This document shows positions 7,750 through 16,492 of a DNA stretch of 64,000 nucleotides, piece by piece (the stretch's first letter is position 1; every line of letters begins with the position of its first letter). Location: positions 235,448 through 299,447 of the forward strand of contig NZ_FOYF01000006.1 in NCBI RefSeq assembly GCF_900115925.1, read 5' to 3'. The position numbers and the translations under genes were made by a program. The DNA comes from Bacillus sp. cl95. Its GTDB lineage: Bacteria > Bacillota > Bacilli > Bacillales > Cytobacillaceae. A model generated the notes under the pieces. That model saw only the letters and a list, made by a program, of their open reading frames with translations. It ran no database searches and was not told where the DNA came from.

Positions 7750-8725
7750 AAATTTTTACAACGATTTTCCCTTTTACATGACGCTCTGATAAACGTGTAA
7801 GTGCAGACGGTACTTCTTCTAATGTAATAACTTCTCCAAGCATAGAAGAAATCTTCCCGTCCTCCAACAAAGCAAGCATTTCATCTCCCATAACACCGAG
7901 ATCACTCTCCGCCTTCACATCACTAGATTGGTGTGCAGCGCCAAGTGCGATTTCATGATAAGAAAATACTTTCGTAAAAGGCTTCACTTTGCTGGAATCG
8001 GGTGCACCAGCGATGTACACGATGTGTCCCATGAAAGCGAGCAAGCCCAATGAATCTGTTGCACTTTGTCTACTTACAGCATCCACAACTGCATCCACAC
8101 CGCGACCGCCTGTAATTTCCATCACTTTGGCCACTACGTCTTCTTCGCGATAATCAATCACATAATCAGCACCTAACGATTTTACATACTCATGATTATG
8201 TTTAGAAGCAGTAGAAATGACTGTTTTCCCTGCATTTTTGGCGAGTTGAACAGCAAAACCGCCTACTCCCCCTGCGCCGCCATGGATGAGGAGGATTTCA
8301 ATTTGATTCATCGGCAGCTTGCGGAATAGTGATTGATAAGCCGTATATCCAGCAGTCGGTAGAGCCGCTGCGTCCTCATAACTAACCGAATCCGGGATTC
8401 TTGAAACAGTATGGGCAGTCGTTATAGCAAATTCGGCAAAACCGCCTTTCTTTGTGAGGTCACCATGATAAACGACACGATCACCAACACTCCATTGAGT
8501 TACATCTTCACCAAGCTCAACGATTTCACCTGCAACATCTAAGCCAAGAACATGTGGATAATTCCAGTTTGGATTTCCTCCTGTACCGGTTTTATAATCC
8601 ACCGGATTTAAACCAACTGCTTGTACTTTTACAAGAATCTCCCCTTCTTGAGGTTTAGGCCTGTCCATTTCACCCACCTTCATTTGTTGCCAAAGTCCTT
8701 TATCTTCAAGCAATAGTGCCTTCAT
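7748..8725 (-). CDS. MDR-superfamily NAD(P)H-dependent alcohol/quinone oxidoreductase
   Basis: A 325-residue cytoplasmic reductase of the medium-chain dehydrogenase fold. The GroES-like N-terminal half has LNPVDYKTG and GLDVAGEIVELG. The Rossmann half has the coenzyme motif HGGAGGVGGFAVQLAK and VVDAVS. Typical zinc-binding Cys residues are absent, as in quinone reductases. The start at ATG 8725 follows GGAG at a 9-base spacing. It diverges from an HxlR regulator; in Bacillus such pairs respond to electrophiles or quinones, so an aldehyde or quinone detoxification role is inferred. Confidence 0.85.
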   Translation of the reverse strand: MKALLLEDKGLWQQMKVGEMDRPKPQEGEILVKVQAVGLNPVDYKTGTGGNPNWNYPHVLGLDVAGEIVELGEDVTQWSVGDRVVYHGDLTKKGGFAEFAITTAHTVSRIPDSVSYEDAAALPTAGYTAYQSLFRKLPMNQIEILLIHGGAGGVGGFAVQLAKNAGKTVISTASKHNHEYVKSLGADYVIDYREEDVVAKVMEITGGRGVDAVVDAVSRQSATDSLGLLAFMGHIVYIAGAPDSSKVKPFTKVFSYHEIALGAAHQSSDVKAESDLGVMGDEMLALLEDGKISSMLGEVITLEEVPSALTRLSERHVKGKIVVKI

Positions 8726-8754
8726 TACTATCATCTCCAGATCATATTTTATTG

Positions 8755-8769
8755 GTATATAATATATAC
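8755..8769. promoter_or_regulatory. Inverted repeat in divergent promoter region (candidate operator)
   Basis: GTATATAATATATAC has perfect 7-base arms around one base, 30 bases upstream of the oxidoreductase start; it may overlap a promoter. Confidence 0.45.
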
Positions 8770-8808
8770 TACTTTTATAAAAAACAAGCAGGCACTATTT
8801 TGTAACCT

Positions 8809-8826
8809 AGTTTCCAATTGGAAACT
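8809..8826. promoter_or_regulatory. 18-bp perfect palindrome upstream of HxlR gene (candidate operator)
   Basis: AGTTTCCAATTGGAAACT is fully self-complementary and ends about 15 bases before the HxlR start. Placement suggests autoregulation by the adjacent regulator. Confidence 0.55.
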
Positions 8827-8841
8827 CCTTTGGAGGAAATG

Positions 8842-9216
8842 ATGAAAAATCTTAGTTCGGAATATCAGTGTGCAATCAACATGGTTATTGAAATCATCGG
8901 TGGCAAATGGAAGGTTCTCATCCTTTGGAACCTGAACGAGGGTGGCAGACGTTTTAACGATTTAAAGAGGGCATTGCCAGGTATTACTCAGAAAATGCTG
9001 ACACAACAGCTCCGAGAACTTGAACAACATGGTCTTGTTTCCAGGACCGTTTATGAAGAGATGCCGCCACGCGTCGAATACACGACGACTGCGTTAGGAA
9101 AAAAATTACAGCCCACATTGTTCGAGATGGGCAAGTGGGGAGATGTTTATGCCGAGGAAAAAGGCATAAGCATGAATCGGTGCTGGACGAACTATGACTT
9201 CATGAAAAATGACTAG
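8842..9216 (+). CDS. HxlR-family winged-helix regulator
   Basis: A 124-residue HxlR/DUF24 transcription factor. The family signature IIGGKWKVLILWNL is near residue 20, followed by FNDLKRALPGITQKMLTQQLRELEQHGLV and the wing VEYTTTALGK. A Cys near the N-terminus (EYQCAIN) matches the redox-sensing position of YodB/HypR-type members, so thiol-based sensing is possible. ATG 8842 was chosen because GGAGG ends five bases upstream; the TTG at 8818 would put that site inside the gene. It diverges from the oxidoreductase gene. Confidence 0.9.
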   Translation: MKNLSSEYQCAINMVIEIIGGKWKVLILWNLNEGGRRFNDLKRALPGITQKMLTQQLRELEQHGLVSRTVYEEMPPRVEYTTTALGKKLQPTLFEMGKWGDVYAEEKGISMNRCWTNYDFMKND

Positions 9217-9236
9217 CTGCCACAGCTAGTCATTTA
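9206..9236. terminator. Bidirectional terminator between convergent genes
   Basis: Perfect hairpin GACTAGCTG-cca-CAGCTAGTC flanked by A and T runs. It contains the stop codons of both the HxlR gene and the HesB/IscA-like gene. Confidence 0.85.
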
Positions 9237-9543
9237 CATGTTTCACCTTTAAGTTATAGCTATAAATTTCTTCATCTGAAGACAGCTTGTACCCTAGGCT
9301 TGGATTGTAATCGAGTGAAATTCTCTGATGAAGATGTTTCTGGCTTTCCTTTGAAACGAGGACAGGAATGCCTTCAACATTGAACAAGTCATCGTCATTT
9401 CGTCTGCGGTCAATCTTTAAATGATGCTCAGCGTAAATCGAACAGCTCCCAATAAAGATGGCCTCAATCCGGAAGCCTTGGTCTTCCTGAAAATCGTATT
9501 TTTTTAGTTCTGCCAATGCACCTGGTTTAATGTTAATATTCAT
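9226..9543 (-). CDS. HesB/IscA-family (iron-sulfur biosynthesis-like) protein
   Basis: A 105-residue protein whose N-terminal part (LAELKKYDFQEDQGFRIEAIFIGSCS) resembles the HesB/YneR/YqkB branch of the A-type carrier fold. The three conserved Cys of true IscA/SufA carriers are not present; only one Cys (residue 33) is seen. A cluster-carrier function is therefore doubtful and the role unknown. It is monocistronic and convergent with the HxlR gene. Confidence 0.65.
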   Translation of the reverse strand: MNINIKPGALAELKKYDFQEDQGFRIEAIFIGSCSIYAEHHLKIDRRRNDDDLFNVEGIPVLVSKESQKHLHQRISLDYNPSLGYKLSSDEEIYSYNLKVKHVND

Positions 9544-9705
9544 TATTTCACCCTTTCATGGGTAGACTGTACCCTTTAATATTACCCCAAATGCTTATTA
9601 GCGACGAATTTTATGCTTTTGTTCTATAAATATGCGCCGCTACCGCTATCTTTAATATACAGCTCTTACATATATGAAAAGAACCATCCAATGACTTGGA
9701 TGGCG

Positions 9706-10590
9706 CTAGTACACTCTCTTCGTAATCGTATTTAATATTTCTTCCCAAACTTTTTCATCGTCACTCAGAAAATGACCTGCTTTAGGAACAAAGTGTGTTT
9801 CTGAATTAGGAAAAGCCGCTGCAAATTTCTTCGTTTCCACAAACGGAGCCATGGTGTCGCCTTCCCCATGCCAAATATCTACCGGAACTTTGATATCACT
9901 AACAGAAAATCCCCATGGATTAGACAAGAGAACTGGTTCATTTACACACTCATCAACAGATATCCGAAATGCTTCACCAAGATGCATCATGATTGTTTTG
10001 ATTTGTTCATCAGTTTGTAGAAATTGGCGGTCCCACTCACTCAAATGCTTATTTCCTTTTCTCGTGTCTTCCATATATTTTTCAGGTTTTGTTTCAAGCA
10101 TTTTTTTATGAGCACGATATCCCATCTTCATTAGCCACGGTGCTTTCTTATTTAGGAAGAATGAAATTTTGTTTGCTCTCATCATACTTTTCGGTGGCTT
10201 CCCGTTTTCAAAAGGAGCAATACTTGCAATCAAAGCAGCAGAATGTAATCGGTCAGGAAGTTGGTGGGCACACGCAGCTGCATAGGCACCTCCACCTGAA
10301 ACACCGATAACAGAAAACTTTTCTAGATCTAAATGGTCGGCGATTTCTTTTATGTCTTCTGTCCAATCCAGTACAGTTCGATTAGGTTTCGGATCAGAGA
10401 TGCCAAATCCAGGACGGTCTAATGAAATTAATCTAATTCCTACTCGCATGGATGTTTCATCATCATCTAGAAACATGAGCCTGGAACCTGGAGTTCCATG
10501 AAAAAACATTACGGGTATGCCATTTTTGTCCCCGTATTCGATTACCCCTATATTCCGTCCATCTTTTAGCTTAATCGTGTAACTTCCCAT
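9706..10590 (-). CDS. Alpha/beta hydrolase
   Basis: A 294-residue serine hydrolase. The oxyanion region is FFHGTPGSR, the nucleophile elbow GVSGGG (about residue 98), a late Asp lies in HGEGDTMAP and the catalytic His in KAGHFLSDDE. Substrate unknown. ATG 10590 was preferred over the upstream GTG because AAAGGAAG stands nine bases before it. It lies downstream of a MarR gene on the same strand, with a palindrome between them identical in core to one upstream of the MarR gene, so it is probably a direct MarR target. Confidence 0.85.
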   Translation of the reverse strand: MGSYTIKLKDGRNIGVIEYGDKNGIPVMFFHGTPGSRLMFLDDDETSMRVGIRLISLDRPGFGISDPKPNRTVLDWTEDIKEIADHLDLEKFSVIGVSGGGAYAAACAHQLPDRLHSAALIASIAPFENGKPPKSMMRANKISFFLNKKAPWLMKMGYRAHKKMLETKPEKYMEDTRKGNKHLSEWDRQFLQTDEQIKTIMMHLGEAFRISVDECVNEPVLLSNPWGFSVSDIKVPVDIWHGEGDTMAPFVETKKFAAAFPNSETHFVPKAGHFLSDDEKVWEEILNTITKRVY

Positions 10591-10617
10591 TCTCCCCACT
10601 TCCTTTAACTCTATTAA

Positions 10618-10637
10618 TATTTAAGTCAACTTAAATA
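10618..10637. promoter_or_regulatory. Candidate MarR operator upstream of the hydrolase
   Basis: TATTTAAGTCAACTTAAATA is a nearly perfect 20-bp palindrome. Its core TTAAGTcaACTTAA is shared with the site at 11153. Confidence 0.65.
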
Positions 10638-10651
10638 TACATTTTAAAAAA

Positions 10652-11107
10652 TTATTCACTCTTCTGTGTCTCAACGACTATCTCATATAACTTCTGATGC
10701 AGTTCTAGGAGTGTTTCTAAGTCTTTTTTTGGTAGCTTTGCATAATACTTTTCAATAATATAGTTTTGATTCTCTGAAACCATTTCATTGTATTGATGAC
10801 CCTTATCTCCAAGTTCGACAATGATTTCGCGGCGATTATGAGGATTGATTTCCCGTTTTACGAATCCTTCTTTTTCTAATTTTGAAACGAGCTGACTTGC
10901 GGCACTGGCAGTGATGGAAAAATATTGTGCAATCTCATTTATAGATCTATTTTGGACCCTTAGCAGTTCGAGAATAATCTTTTGCTTTGTAGAAAGGTTG
11001 GCAAATTCATTTGCAGCGAGCCTTTTATAATCCTCCAAGAAAAGAGTACTTAGAGCATTAGCAGTATCTACAATATCCTTACAGATCTCAGTTGTTTCTT
11101 TTTCCAT
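10652..11107 (-). CDS. MarR-family transcriptional regulator
   Basis: A 151-residue winged-helix regulator. Helical N-terminal dimerisation segment, then LSTKQKIILELLRVQNRSINEIAQYFSITASAASQLVSKLEKEGFVKRE (recognition helix and wing) and the typical D/R-rich turn NPHNRREIIVELGDKGH. It probably represses itself and the downstream hydrolase: TTAAG-type palindromes stand before both genes. The ligand is unknown. GAGGTG precedes ATG 11107. Confidence 0.92.
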   Translation of the reverse strand: MEKETTEICKDIVDTANALSTLFLEDYKRLAANEFANLSTKQKIILELLRVQNRSINEIAQYFSITASAASQLVSKLEKEGFVKREINPHNRREIIVELGDKGHQYNEMVSENQNYIIEKYYAKLPKKDLETLLELHQKLYEIVVETQKSE

Positions 11108-11152
11108 ATATTATCACCTCTTGTTATTCTAATTCTAAACTTACATTAACAA

Positions 11153-11166
11153 TTAAGCAAACTTAA
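11153..11166. promoter_or_regulatory. Candidate MarR operator upstream of the marR-like gene
   Basis: TTAAGCAAACTTAA, same spacing and arms as the site upstream of the hydrolase gene. Confidence 0.6.
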
Positions 11167-11217
11167 ACATACCGCATTTTAGAGGCAGCACTCATATAAT
11201 CATGCCGCCTAAATTCT

Positions 11218-12000
11218 CTACTCTGAGAGCCTATCCATAATTCTTCGTTTTCGATAAAGCATCGTTCCTACTTCGGCAAGGTCATTGATCATTGACCTGT
11301 TTGTAAATGCTCCAAAAATAAGCCCAGCAACAGGAACCATTTGAAAAAGTTTTTTCCATCCAAACTGGTCTCTATAGGTGTACACCACTTCTCGCCAGCC
11401 TTGAAGTTCAGACATCATTTCTCCCGAACGTCCCTGTTCATTAAGCCCATTCAGGATTGCTCGTTTTCCTACTATATCCGCTGAAGAGAACTGCAAACAC
11501 TTTACAATGAAGATACGCTCATTTTTTTCGTTAGGATCATAGCCATGAATAATGGCAATTTCCTGAAGCGTTTTCAATGAGATGGCCAATATGGCTGGAA
11601 TATCAATTGCCAATGTGAAAATGCCTCCAAAACCAGTTGTCGCTCCTTGAAGAGTCGCAAACTTCTTTCTTTGCCCCACAATCTTCCCTGTGACTTTTTC
11701 CATAACGGCAAGCGGAACTTCCTTCATGTCATCGACACTTGTAATGGGTACACTTATTTCTTTTTCTATTTCTTTGTAAATGGATTCATTTCTTATTAAA
11801 TAGCTACCACCCGTCTGAATATAACCACCGATTTCATCGAGCAACGTTCCGATTTTTTGATGAATGAACTTCGGTGTGATCTTATCAAGAATCTTAAAAG
11901 GCAACCTTCCTAGCCTCTCCCAAATCCATAAGTCGCTTTGGTCTTTCTCCCATTTTTCAATGAGCTGAAGTTGACTCATCAGTTCTTCTCTAGATTCCAT
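11218..12000 (-). CDS. EcsC-family protein
   Basis: A 260-residue protein that matches the EcsC family (the third gene of the B. subtilis ecs operon), with the characteristic core GATTGFGGIFTLAIDIPAILAISLKTLQEIAIIHGYDP and a second hydrophobic stretch MVPVAGLIFGAFTN. It is probably membrane-associated. Molecular function is not established. Here it is solitary, with no ABC transporter genes beside it. A GAGGATG site precedes ATG 12000. Confidence 0.85.
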   Translation of the reverse strand: MESREELMSQLQLIEKWEKDQSDLWIWERLGRLPFKILDKITPKFIHQKIGTLLDEIGGYIQTGGSYLIRNESIYKEIEKEISVPITSVDDMKEVPLAVMEKVTGKIVGQRKKFATLQGATTGFGGIFTLAIDIPAILAISLKTLQEIAIIHGYDPNEKNERIFIVKCLQFSSADIVGKRAILNGLNEQGRSGEMMSELQGWREVVYTYRDQFGWKKLFQMVPVAGLIFGAFTNRSMINDLAEVGTMLYRKRRIMDRLSE

Positions 12001-12069
12001 ACCACAACATCCTCTTCAATAATTTTTCCAATTAGGGACATTCTACCACTAGATGTCCCTTTTACAGAA

Positions 12070-12285
12070 GGCTCTGTTAAATTTGCCTGTTGATTTCCGT
12101 TTCGGCCGCTTGCTTTCCGGGAAGAATTATGAAAAAGCCCTAATGCCGGCTTTTTCAAGAGCAAATTCTTCTTGGGGGCGTTCGTCGAGCCTCCTCGTCG
12201 CTATCGCTCCTGCGGGGTCTCTTCTTAAACGCTAATCCCCCTGGAGTCAAGCGTCCTCCAATCCAATTAAAAATGTACAGAAACT
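12070..12285. repeat. Interspersed repeat, family B, copy 1
   Basis: A block of about 216 bases shares an ordered series of segments with 57473-57692: CTCTGTTAAA, CCTGTTGATTTCCG, ATGCCGGCTTTTTCAAGAGC, GCCTCCTCGTCGCTA, CTCCTGCGGGGTCTC and a GTGCAGAAA-like end. Same orientation in both copies. It resembles a widespread Bacillus intergenic repeat; no open reading frame is conserved. Confidence 0.85.
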
Positions 12286-12377
12286 AGCCTTACAGAAATA
12301 ATTACCTATTCTAAAAAACTGTTATTTACAGAATTTATATGGGTAAAGACAAAGATTCCATGATGAGGAGGTTGATT

Positions 12378-13523
12378 ATGAAAGCTGTAACTTTTCAAGG
12401 TACAAAGGATATTCAAGTCAAGCAGGTGGAGGATCCGACCCTTCAGAAAAAAGACGATATCATTGTCAGAATCACTTCAACAGCGATTTGCGGATCCGAT
12501 CTCCATATTTATCAAGGGGCACTCCCTGCCACTCCGGGTTATGTCATTGGACATGAACCTATGGGGGTTGTTGAAGATGTAGGCCCTGAGGTAACGAAAG
12601 TGAAAAAAGGTGACAGAGTTGTACTACCTTTTAACATTTCGTGTGGGCACTGTTTTTACTGTGAAAATGAAATGGAGAGCCAATGTGATAATTCTAATCC
12701 AGATCCGATTCCTCCAGTCGATACGGGTGGCTATTTCGGTTTTACGGAAAGATACGGAAATTATCCAGGCGGTCAAGCTGAGCTTCTACGTGTACCATAC
12801 GGAAACTTCATGCCATTTGTCATTCCAGAATCATGTGAATTAGAGGACGAAGCTCTATTATTCATGTCAGATGTACTTCCTACAGCCTACTGGAGCGTTG
12901 AGAACTCAGGATTAAAGCCAGGGGAAACAGCAGTGGTTTTAGGCTGCGGACCTGTCGGACTGATGGCGCAAAAATTTGCCTGGATGAAAGGCGCAAAACG
13001 TGTCATCGCGATTGATAATCTTGACTATCGCCTCAATCATGCGAAAAAGATGAACGACTCAGAAATCTATAATTTTGATAAATATGATGATATGGGTGCA
13101 TATGTAAAAGAAATTACCCAAGGCGGTGCTGAGGTAGTAATCGATTGTGTCGGAATGGATGGTAAGAAATCCATCGTCGAAACGGTTGAGCAAAAACTGA
13201 AGCTGCAGGGCGGGACATTAAGTGCGATTGAAATCGCAATGAAATCAGTAAAAAAATTTGGAACAATTCAATTAACCGGTGTTTATGGTGCCAAATACAA
13301 TATGTTCCCACTTGGCAACCTTTTTGAAAGAAATATCTCGCTTAAGATGGGACAGGCTCCCGTCATCCACTACATGCCAATGCTGTTTGACAAGATTACG
13401 AAGGGCGAATTCGACCCGACTGAAATCATCACACACCGTGTTCCACTTGAGCAGGCAAGCGATGCCTATAAGATATTCAACGATCACGAAGATGAAGTTA
13501 TCAAGGTTGTACTAAAGCCCTAA
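12378..13523 (+). CDS. Zinc-dependent alcohol dehydrogenase (formaldehyde dehydrogenase-like)
   Basis: A 381-residue MDR enzyme. Catalytic zinc ligands are seen as Cys in AICGSDLH and His-Glu in GHEPMG; the structural zinc lobe has CGHCFYCENEMESQC. The cofactor motif is VVLGCGPVGLMAQ. The inserted loop and length place it with the glutathione-independent formaldehyde dehydrogenase-like branch; the substrate is not known. ATG 12378 follows GAGGAGG; an upstream ATG has no such site. A strong terminator follows, so it is monocistronic. Confidence 0.88.
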   Translation: MKAVTFQGTKDIQVKQVEDPTLQKKDDIIVRITSTAICGSDLHIYQGALPATPGYVIGHEPMGVVEDVGPEVTKVKKGDRVVLPFNISCGHCFYCENEMESQCDNSNPDPIPPVDTGGYFGFTERYGNYPGGQAELLRVPYGNFMPFVIPESCELEDEALLFMSDVLPTAYWSVENSGLKPGETAVVLGCGPVGLMAQKFAWMKGAKRVIAIDNLDYRLNHAKKMNDSEIYNFDKYDDMGAYVKEITQGGAEVVIDCVGMDGKKSIVETVEQKLKLQGGTLSAIEIAMKSVKKFGTIQLTGVYGAKYNMFPLGNLFERNISLKMGQAPVIHYMPMLFDKITKGEFDPTEIITHRVPLEQASDAYKIFNDHEDEVIKVVLKP

Positions 13524-13542
13524 CATATGTAGACTCTTATTT

Positions 13543-13586
13543 AGCCTCAATTAGCAAACAAAATCCATGCTAATTGAGGCTTTTTA
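13543..13586 (+). terminator. Terminator of the zinc alcohol dehydrogenase gene
   Basis: 13-bp perfect stem AGCCTCAATTAGC / GCTAATTGAGGCT followed by a T-rich tail. Confidence 0.92.
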
Positions 13587-13649
13587 TTTTCTCCAAAATA
13601 GATTAGACCCGATTATCATGTTAAAATAGACGAAGGTTTAATTTACAGA

Positions 13650-13830
13650 GTAAGAAAGTATGTAAATGAAACTGAGATGAATGTCTAGCTCCAGCGCCCA
13701 GCCCCTCGGGGTTGTTTCCTAAAGCCGAAACAACCTTGATCATAAGCCAAATCGCTCCAGAAATCAGCATTTCTTATGCGCTTCGTCTTATGCCTATCGG
13801 GGATGAACAGGCCGCTTGCGCTTTTCTAAA
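13650..13830 (-). repeat. Interspersed structured repeat, family A, copy 2 (inverted)
   Basis: Reverse complement of the block at 3165-3347 with small differences. It ends about 15 bases before the start of the FMN reductase gene, so it would be part of that gene's leader if transcription starts upstream. Confidence 0.85.
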
Positions 13831-13846
13831 GAAGCGAGGTTTTGTT

Positions 13847-14386
13847 ATGAAAGTATTAGCGTTGCTTGGTAGTACACGACGAAACGGAAACTCCGAATAC
13901 TTGGTAAATCAAATACTTAACGGCATAGAACATACAATTATTCCCCTTGCCGAAAAACACATTGAGCCCATCATCGATCAAAGACATACAACTGAAGGAT
14001 TCTCGCCCGTACAAGACGATTACGACGAATTAATCCAACACATTTTTAATCACGATGTCATCCTATTTGCCACACCACTTTATTGGTATGGGATGTCAGG
14101 CGGGATGAAGGATTTCTTTGATCGCTGGTCACAGTACCTTAGGGATGAAAGATTTGATTTCAAGGCAGAACTGGCAAAGAAAAAGGCATATGTCGTCATC
14201 ACTGGCGGAAGAGATGCCAAGATAAAAGGTCTTCCGCTCGTTCAGCAATTCAATTACATCTTTGATTTCGTCAATATGGAATTTGCGGATTACTTGATTG
14301 GTGCAGGTGTAAAACCTGAAGAAGTGAAGAACGATCAACTTGCTCTCAATAAGGCGGCGCATTGGAATAGCACTTTCCGCTCTTAG
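13847..14386 (+). CDS. NADPH-dependent FMN reductase / flavodoxin-fold oxidoreductase
   Basis: A 179-residue flavodoxin-like protein. The phosphate-binding loop is LLGSTRRNGNSEYL at the N-terminus and the flavin-ring motif is TPLYWYGMSGGMKDFFDRW, as in the NAD(P)H-dependent FMN reductase family. It probably reduces flavins or quinones. ATG 13847 was chosen because it begins the conserved fold and has GAGG upstream; the longer frame only reads into repeat A. Confidence 0.87.
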   Translation: MKVLALLGSTRRNGNSEYLVNQILNGIEHTIIPLAEKHIEPIIDQRHTTEGFSPVQDDYDELIQHIFNHDVILFATPLYWYGMSGGMKDFFDRWSQYLRDERFDFKAELAKKKAYVVITGGRDAKIKGLPLVQQFNYIFDFVNMEFADYLIGAGVKPEEVKNDQLALNKAAHWNSTFRS

Positions 14387-14455
14387 GAAGATAGTTGATA
14401 AAAGAAGAGGTTTCTACCATAATATGATTTAAAGTAAAGAACTAAAGGAGACATC

Positions 14456-15286
14456 ATGAGTTTAGATTTAATCGCAATATTAAAAGCAATCATTTTAGGA
14501 ATGGTCGAGGGCTTAACAGAATTTGCCCCGGTTTCCTCTACTGGTCACATGATTATCGTTGACGATATGTGGCTTCAATCTCAAAAGTTTTTAGGGAAAT
14601 ACACGGCGAATACATTTAAAGTCGTCATACAGCTTGGTTCGATTATGGCGGTTGTCATTACCTTCAGAGAACGCTTTTACCAAATGCTTGGATTAAAAGG
14701 TCTTAAAGAAGCTGGTAATCCAAACAAGTTAAAACTTAGTCAAGTCATCGTTGGCTTGATCCCAGCCGGAGTTCTTGGAGTGTTGTTCGAAGATTATATC
14801 GACGAGCATTTATTCTCGACTGCGACTGTGTTGATCGGCTTGGTTATTGGTGCAGTGTTCATGATTCTTGCCGATATTTTCGGAAGCAAGAACCCTAAAG
14901 TCGAAACGGTTGACCAAATCACGTATAAGCAAGCATTCACTGTTGGACTTATTCAGTGTTTCTCCTTATGGCCTGGATTCTCACGTTCTGGATCAACCAT
15001 TTCCGGTGGCGTCCTGCTTGGCATGAGTCACCGTGCAGCAGCTGACTTTACGTTCATCATGGCGGTTCCGATTATGGCTGGAGCAAGCTTCCTGTCATTG
15101 CTTAAGAATTGGGAGTACATCACGTTGGATGCCCTGCCGTTTTTTATCGCAGGCTTTATCACGGCATTTGTTTTCGCACTCATCTCGATCCGTTTCTTCT
15201 TGAAACTCATCAACAAAATTAAGCTCGTACCATTCGCCATTTACCGAATCGTATTGGCACTGATCATCTTTTTGATTTTCTTCTAA
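14456..15286 (+). CDS. uppP: Undecaprenyl-diphosphatase
   Basis: A 276-residue polytopic membrane enzyme that removes phosphate from undecaprenyl diphosphate to recycle the lipid carrier for peptidoglycan; overproduction gives bacitracin resistance. The two UppP/BacA signature regions are visible: GMVEGLTEFAPVSSTGHMII near the N-terminus (catalytic Glu and Ser) and PGFSRSGSTISGG around residue 172 (catalytic Arg). Length is normal. GGAGAC precedes ATG 14456; a terminator follows. Confidence 0.96.
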   Translation: MSLDLIAILKAIILGMVEGLTEFAPVSSTGHMIIVDDMWLQSQKFLGKYTANTFKVVIQLGSIMAVVITFRERFYQMLGLKGLKEAGNPNKLKLSQVIVGLIPAGVLGVLFEDYIDEHLFSTATVLIGLVIGAVFMILADIFGSKNPKVETVDQITYKQAFTVGLIQCFSLWPGFSRSGSTISGGVLLGMSHRAAADFTFIMAVPIMAGASFLSLLKNWEYITLDALPFFIAGFITAFVFALISIRFFLKLINKIKLVPFAIYRIVLALIIFLIFF

Positions 15287-15324
15287 AAAATCGGCATCCC
15301 TTATGGGGATTGCCGATTTTTTAT
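15285..15324 (+). terminator. Terminator of uppP
   Basis: AAAAAATCGGCATCCC pairs with GGGGATTGCCGATTTTTT around a 4-base loop. Confidence 0.9.
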
Positions 15325-15463
15325 TGCTTCCACACAACCTAATCATTCCAAATCTCATGCAAAAGTCGTATCTACAACCATTCGGATAGCCGAGTTTTAA
15401 TGCATGTCCATGATGGTATGATTCACGTATAGGAAAATAAGAGATTGATAGGAGATGCAATAA

Positions 15464-16423
15464 ATGAAGAATTCAGGAGTTTTTTTAGCTTATGGCTTTG
15501 CGATCATAAATGCTTTAATCGTTGGTTTTTCTTTTCTTTTTACAAAGACGGCTGTCATGGCTTCGAGTCCCCTTGATACATTAGCCCATCGCTTTACCAT
15601 AGCCTTTGTGGTCATTGTGATACTCATTGCCTTTAAGCTAGTGAAAGTTGATTTGGACATAAGACGTTTTAAAAAGTTGATTCCTCTCACCTTGTTTTAT
15701 CCAGCACTTTTCTTCAGCTTTCAAGCCTTTGGGCTCAAGTACTCTCAATCTTCTGATGCCGGAATAATCTTTGCGGTGATACCCATTTTGACTACGATGC
15801 TTGCAGCTTTTTTCTTAAACGAAACGACTACTTCCCTTCAAAAACTCTCCATCTTTGCATCTGTATTCGGAGTCATTTTCATCTTTGTCATGAAAGGCAG
15901 CTCTGTTGATTTAAAAAGTATTTTTGGCATAAGTCTATTGCTGCTATCTTGCCTATCAATTGCCGGTTATTCTGTGATGGCACGCTCGTTAACGAAGCAA
16001 TTCACTCCACAGGAAATCACATTTTTCATGCTCGGAGTCGGCTTCCTATTCTTTAATGGTGCCGCCTTGTTTACCCATCTTCAATCAGGAAATATCACTG
16101 CATTCATTTCACCTTGGTCAGACTTCCAATATGTGATGGCGATTCTTTTCCTTGGCGTCCTTGCATCATTAGTTACATCCTTGCTTTCGAACTTTATTTT
16201 ATCAAAAATTAAGGCCTCACAAATGAGCGTTTTCTCAAACTTATCAACCGTTGTTTCCATCGGTGCAGGTGCTGTTTTTCTCGATGAAAGGATCAGCAGC
16301 TATGACATCATCGGTTCATTATTTATTGTCCTTGGAGTGGTTGGAACCAATTATTTCGCTGAAAAAAGAGAACTCTCCTCGGCTAAATTAAGCTTTTGGA
16401 AAGAAAAGAAAAACGTCATGTAG
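15464..16423 (+). CDS. EamA/DMT-family transporter
   Basis: A 319-residue inner-membrane protein with ten predicted helices in two EamA repeats (about residues 5-140 and 155-300). Typical features are HRFTIAF in the third segment and LNETTTSLQKLSIFASVFGVIFI at the end of the first repeat. Substrate unknown; relatives export amino acids or metabolites. GGAGA lies upstream of ATG 15464. No clear partner genes. Confidence 0.88.
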   Translation: MKNSGVFLAYGFAIINALIVGFSFLFTKTAVMASSPLDTLAHRFTIAFVVIVILIAFKLVKVDLDIRRFKKLIPLTLFYPALFFSFQAFGLKYSQSSDAGIIFAVIPILTTMLAAFFLNETTTSLQKLSIFASVFGVIFIFVMKGSSVDLKSIFGISLLLLSCLSIAGYSVMARSLTKQFTPQEITFFMLGVGFLFFNGAALFTHLQSGNITAFISPWSDFQYVMAILFLGVLASLVTSLLSNFILSKIKASQMSVFSNLSTVVSIGAGAVFLDERISSYDIIGSLFIVLGVVGTNYFAEKRELSSAKLSFWKEKKNVM

Positions 16424-16492
16424 ACTCACTCATAATCAATGGGTAAAACTTTTCGCCAGCAGGCATAGGATAACGTATCTCACAAAAAGGCA

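Noticed and set aside
11184..11210. Terminator after the EcsC-family gene.
   Set aside because: The hairpin AGGCGGCA/TGCTGCCT exists but no T-run follows, so it was not called.
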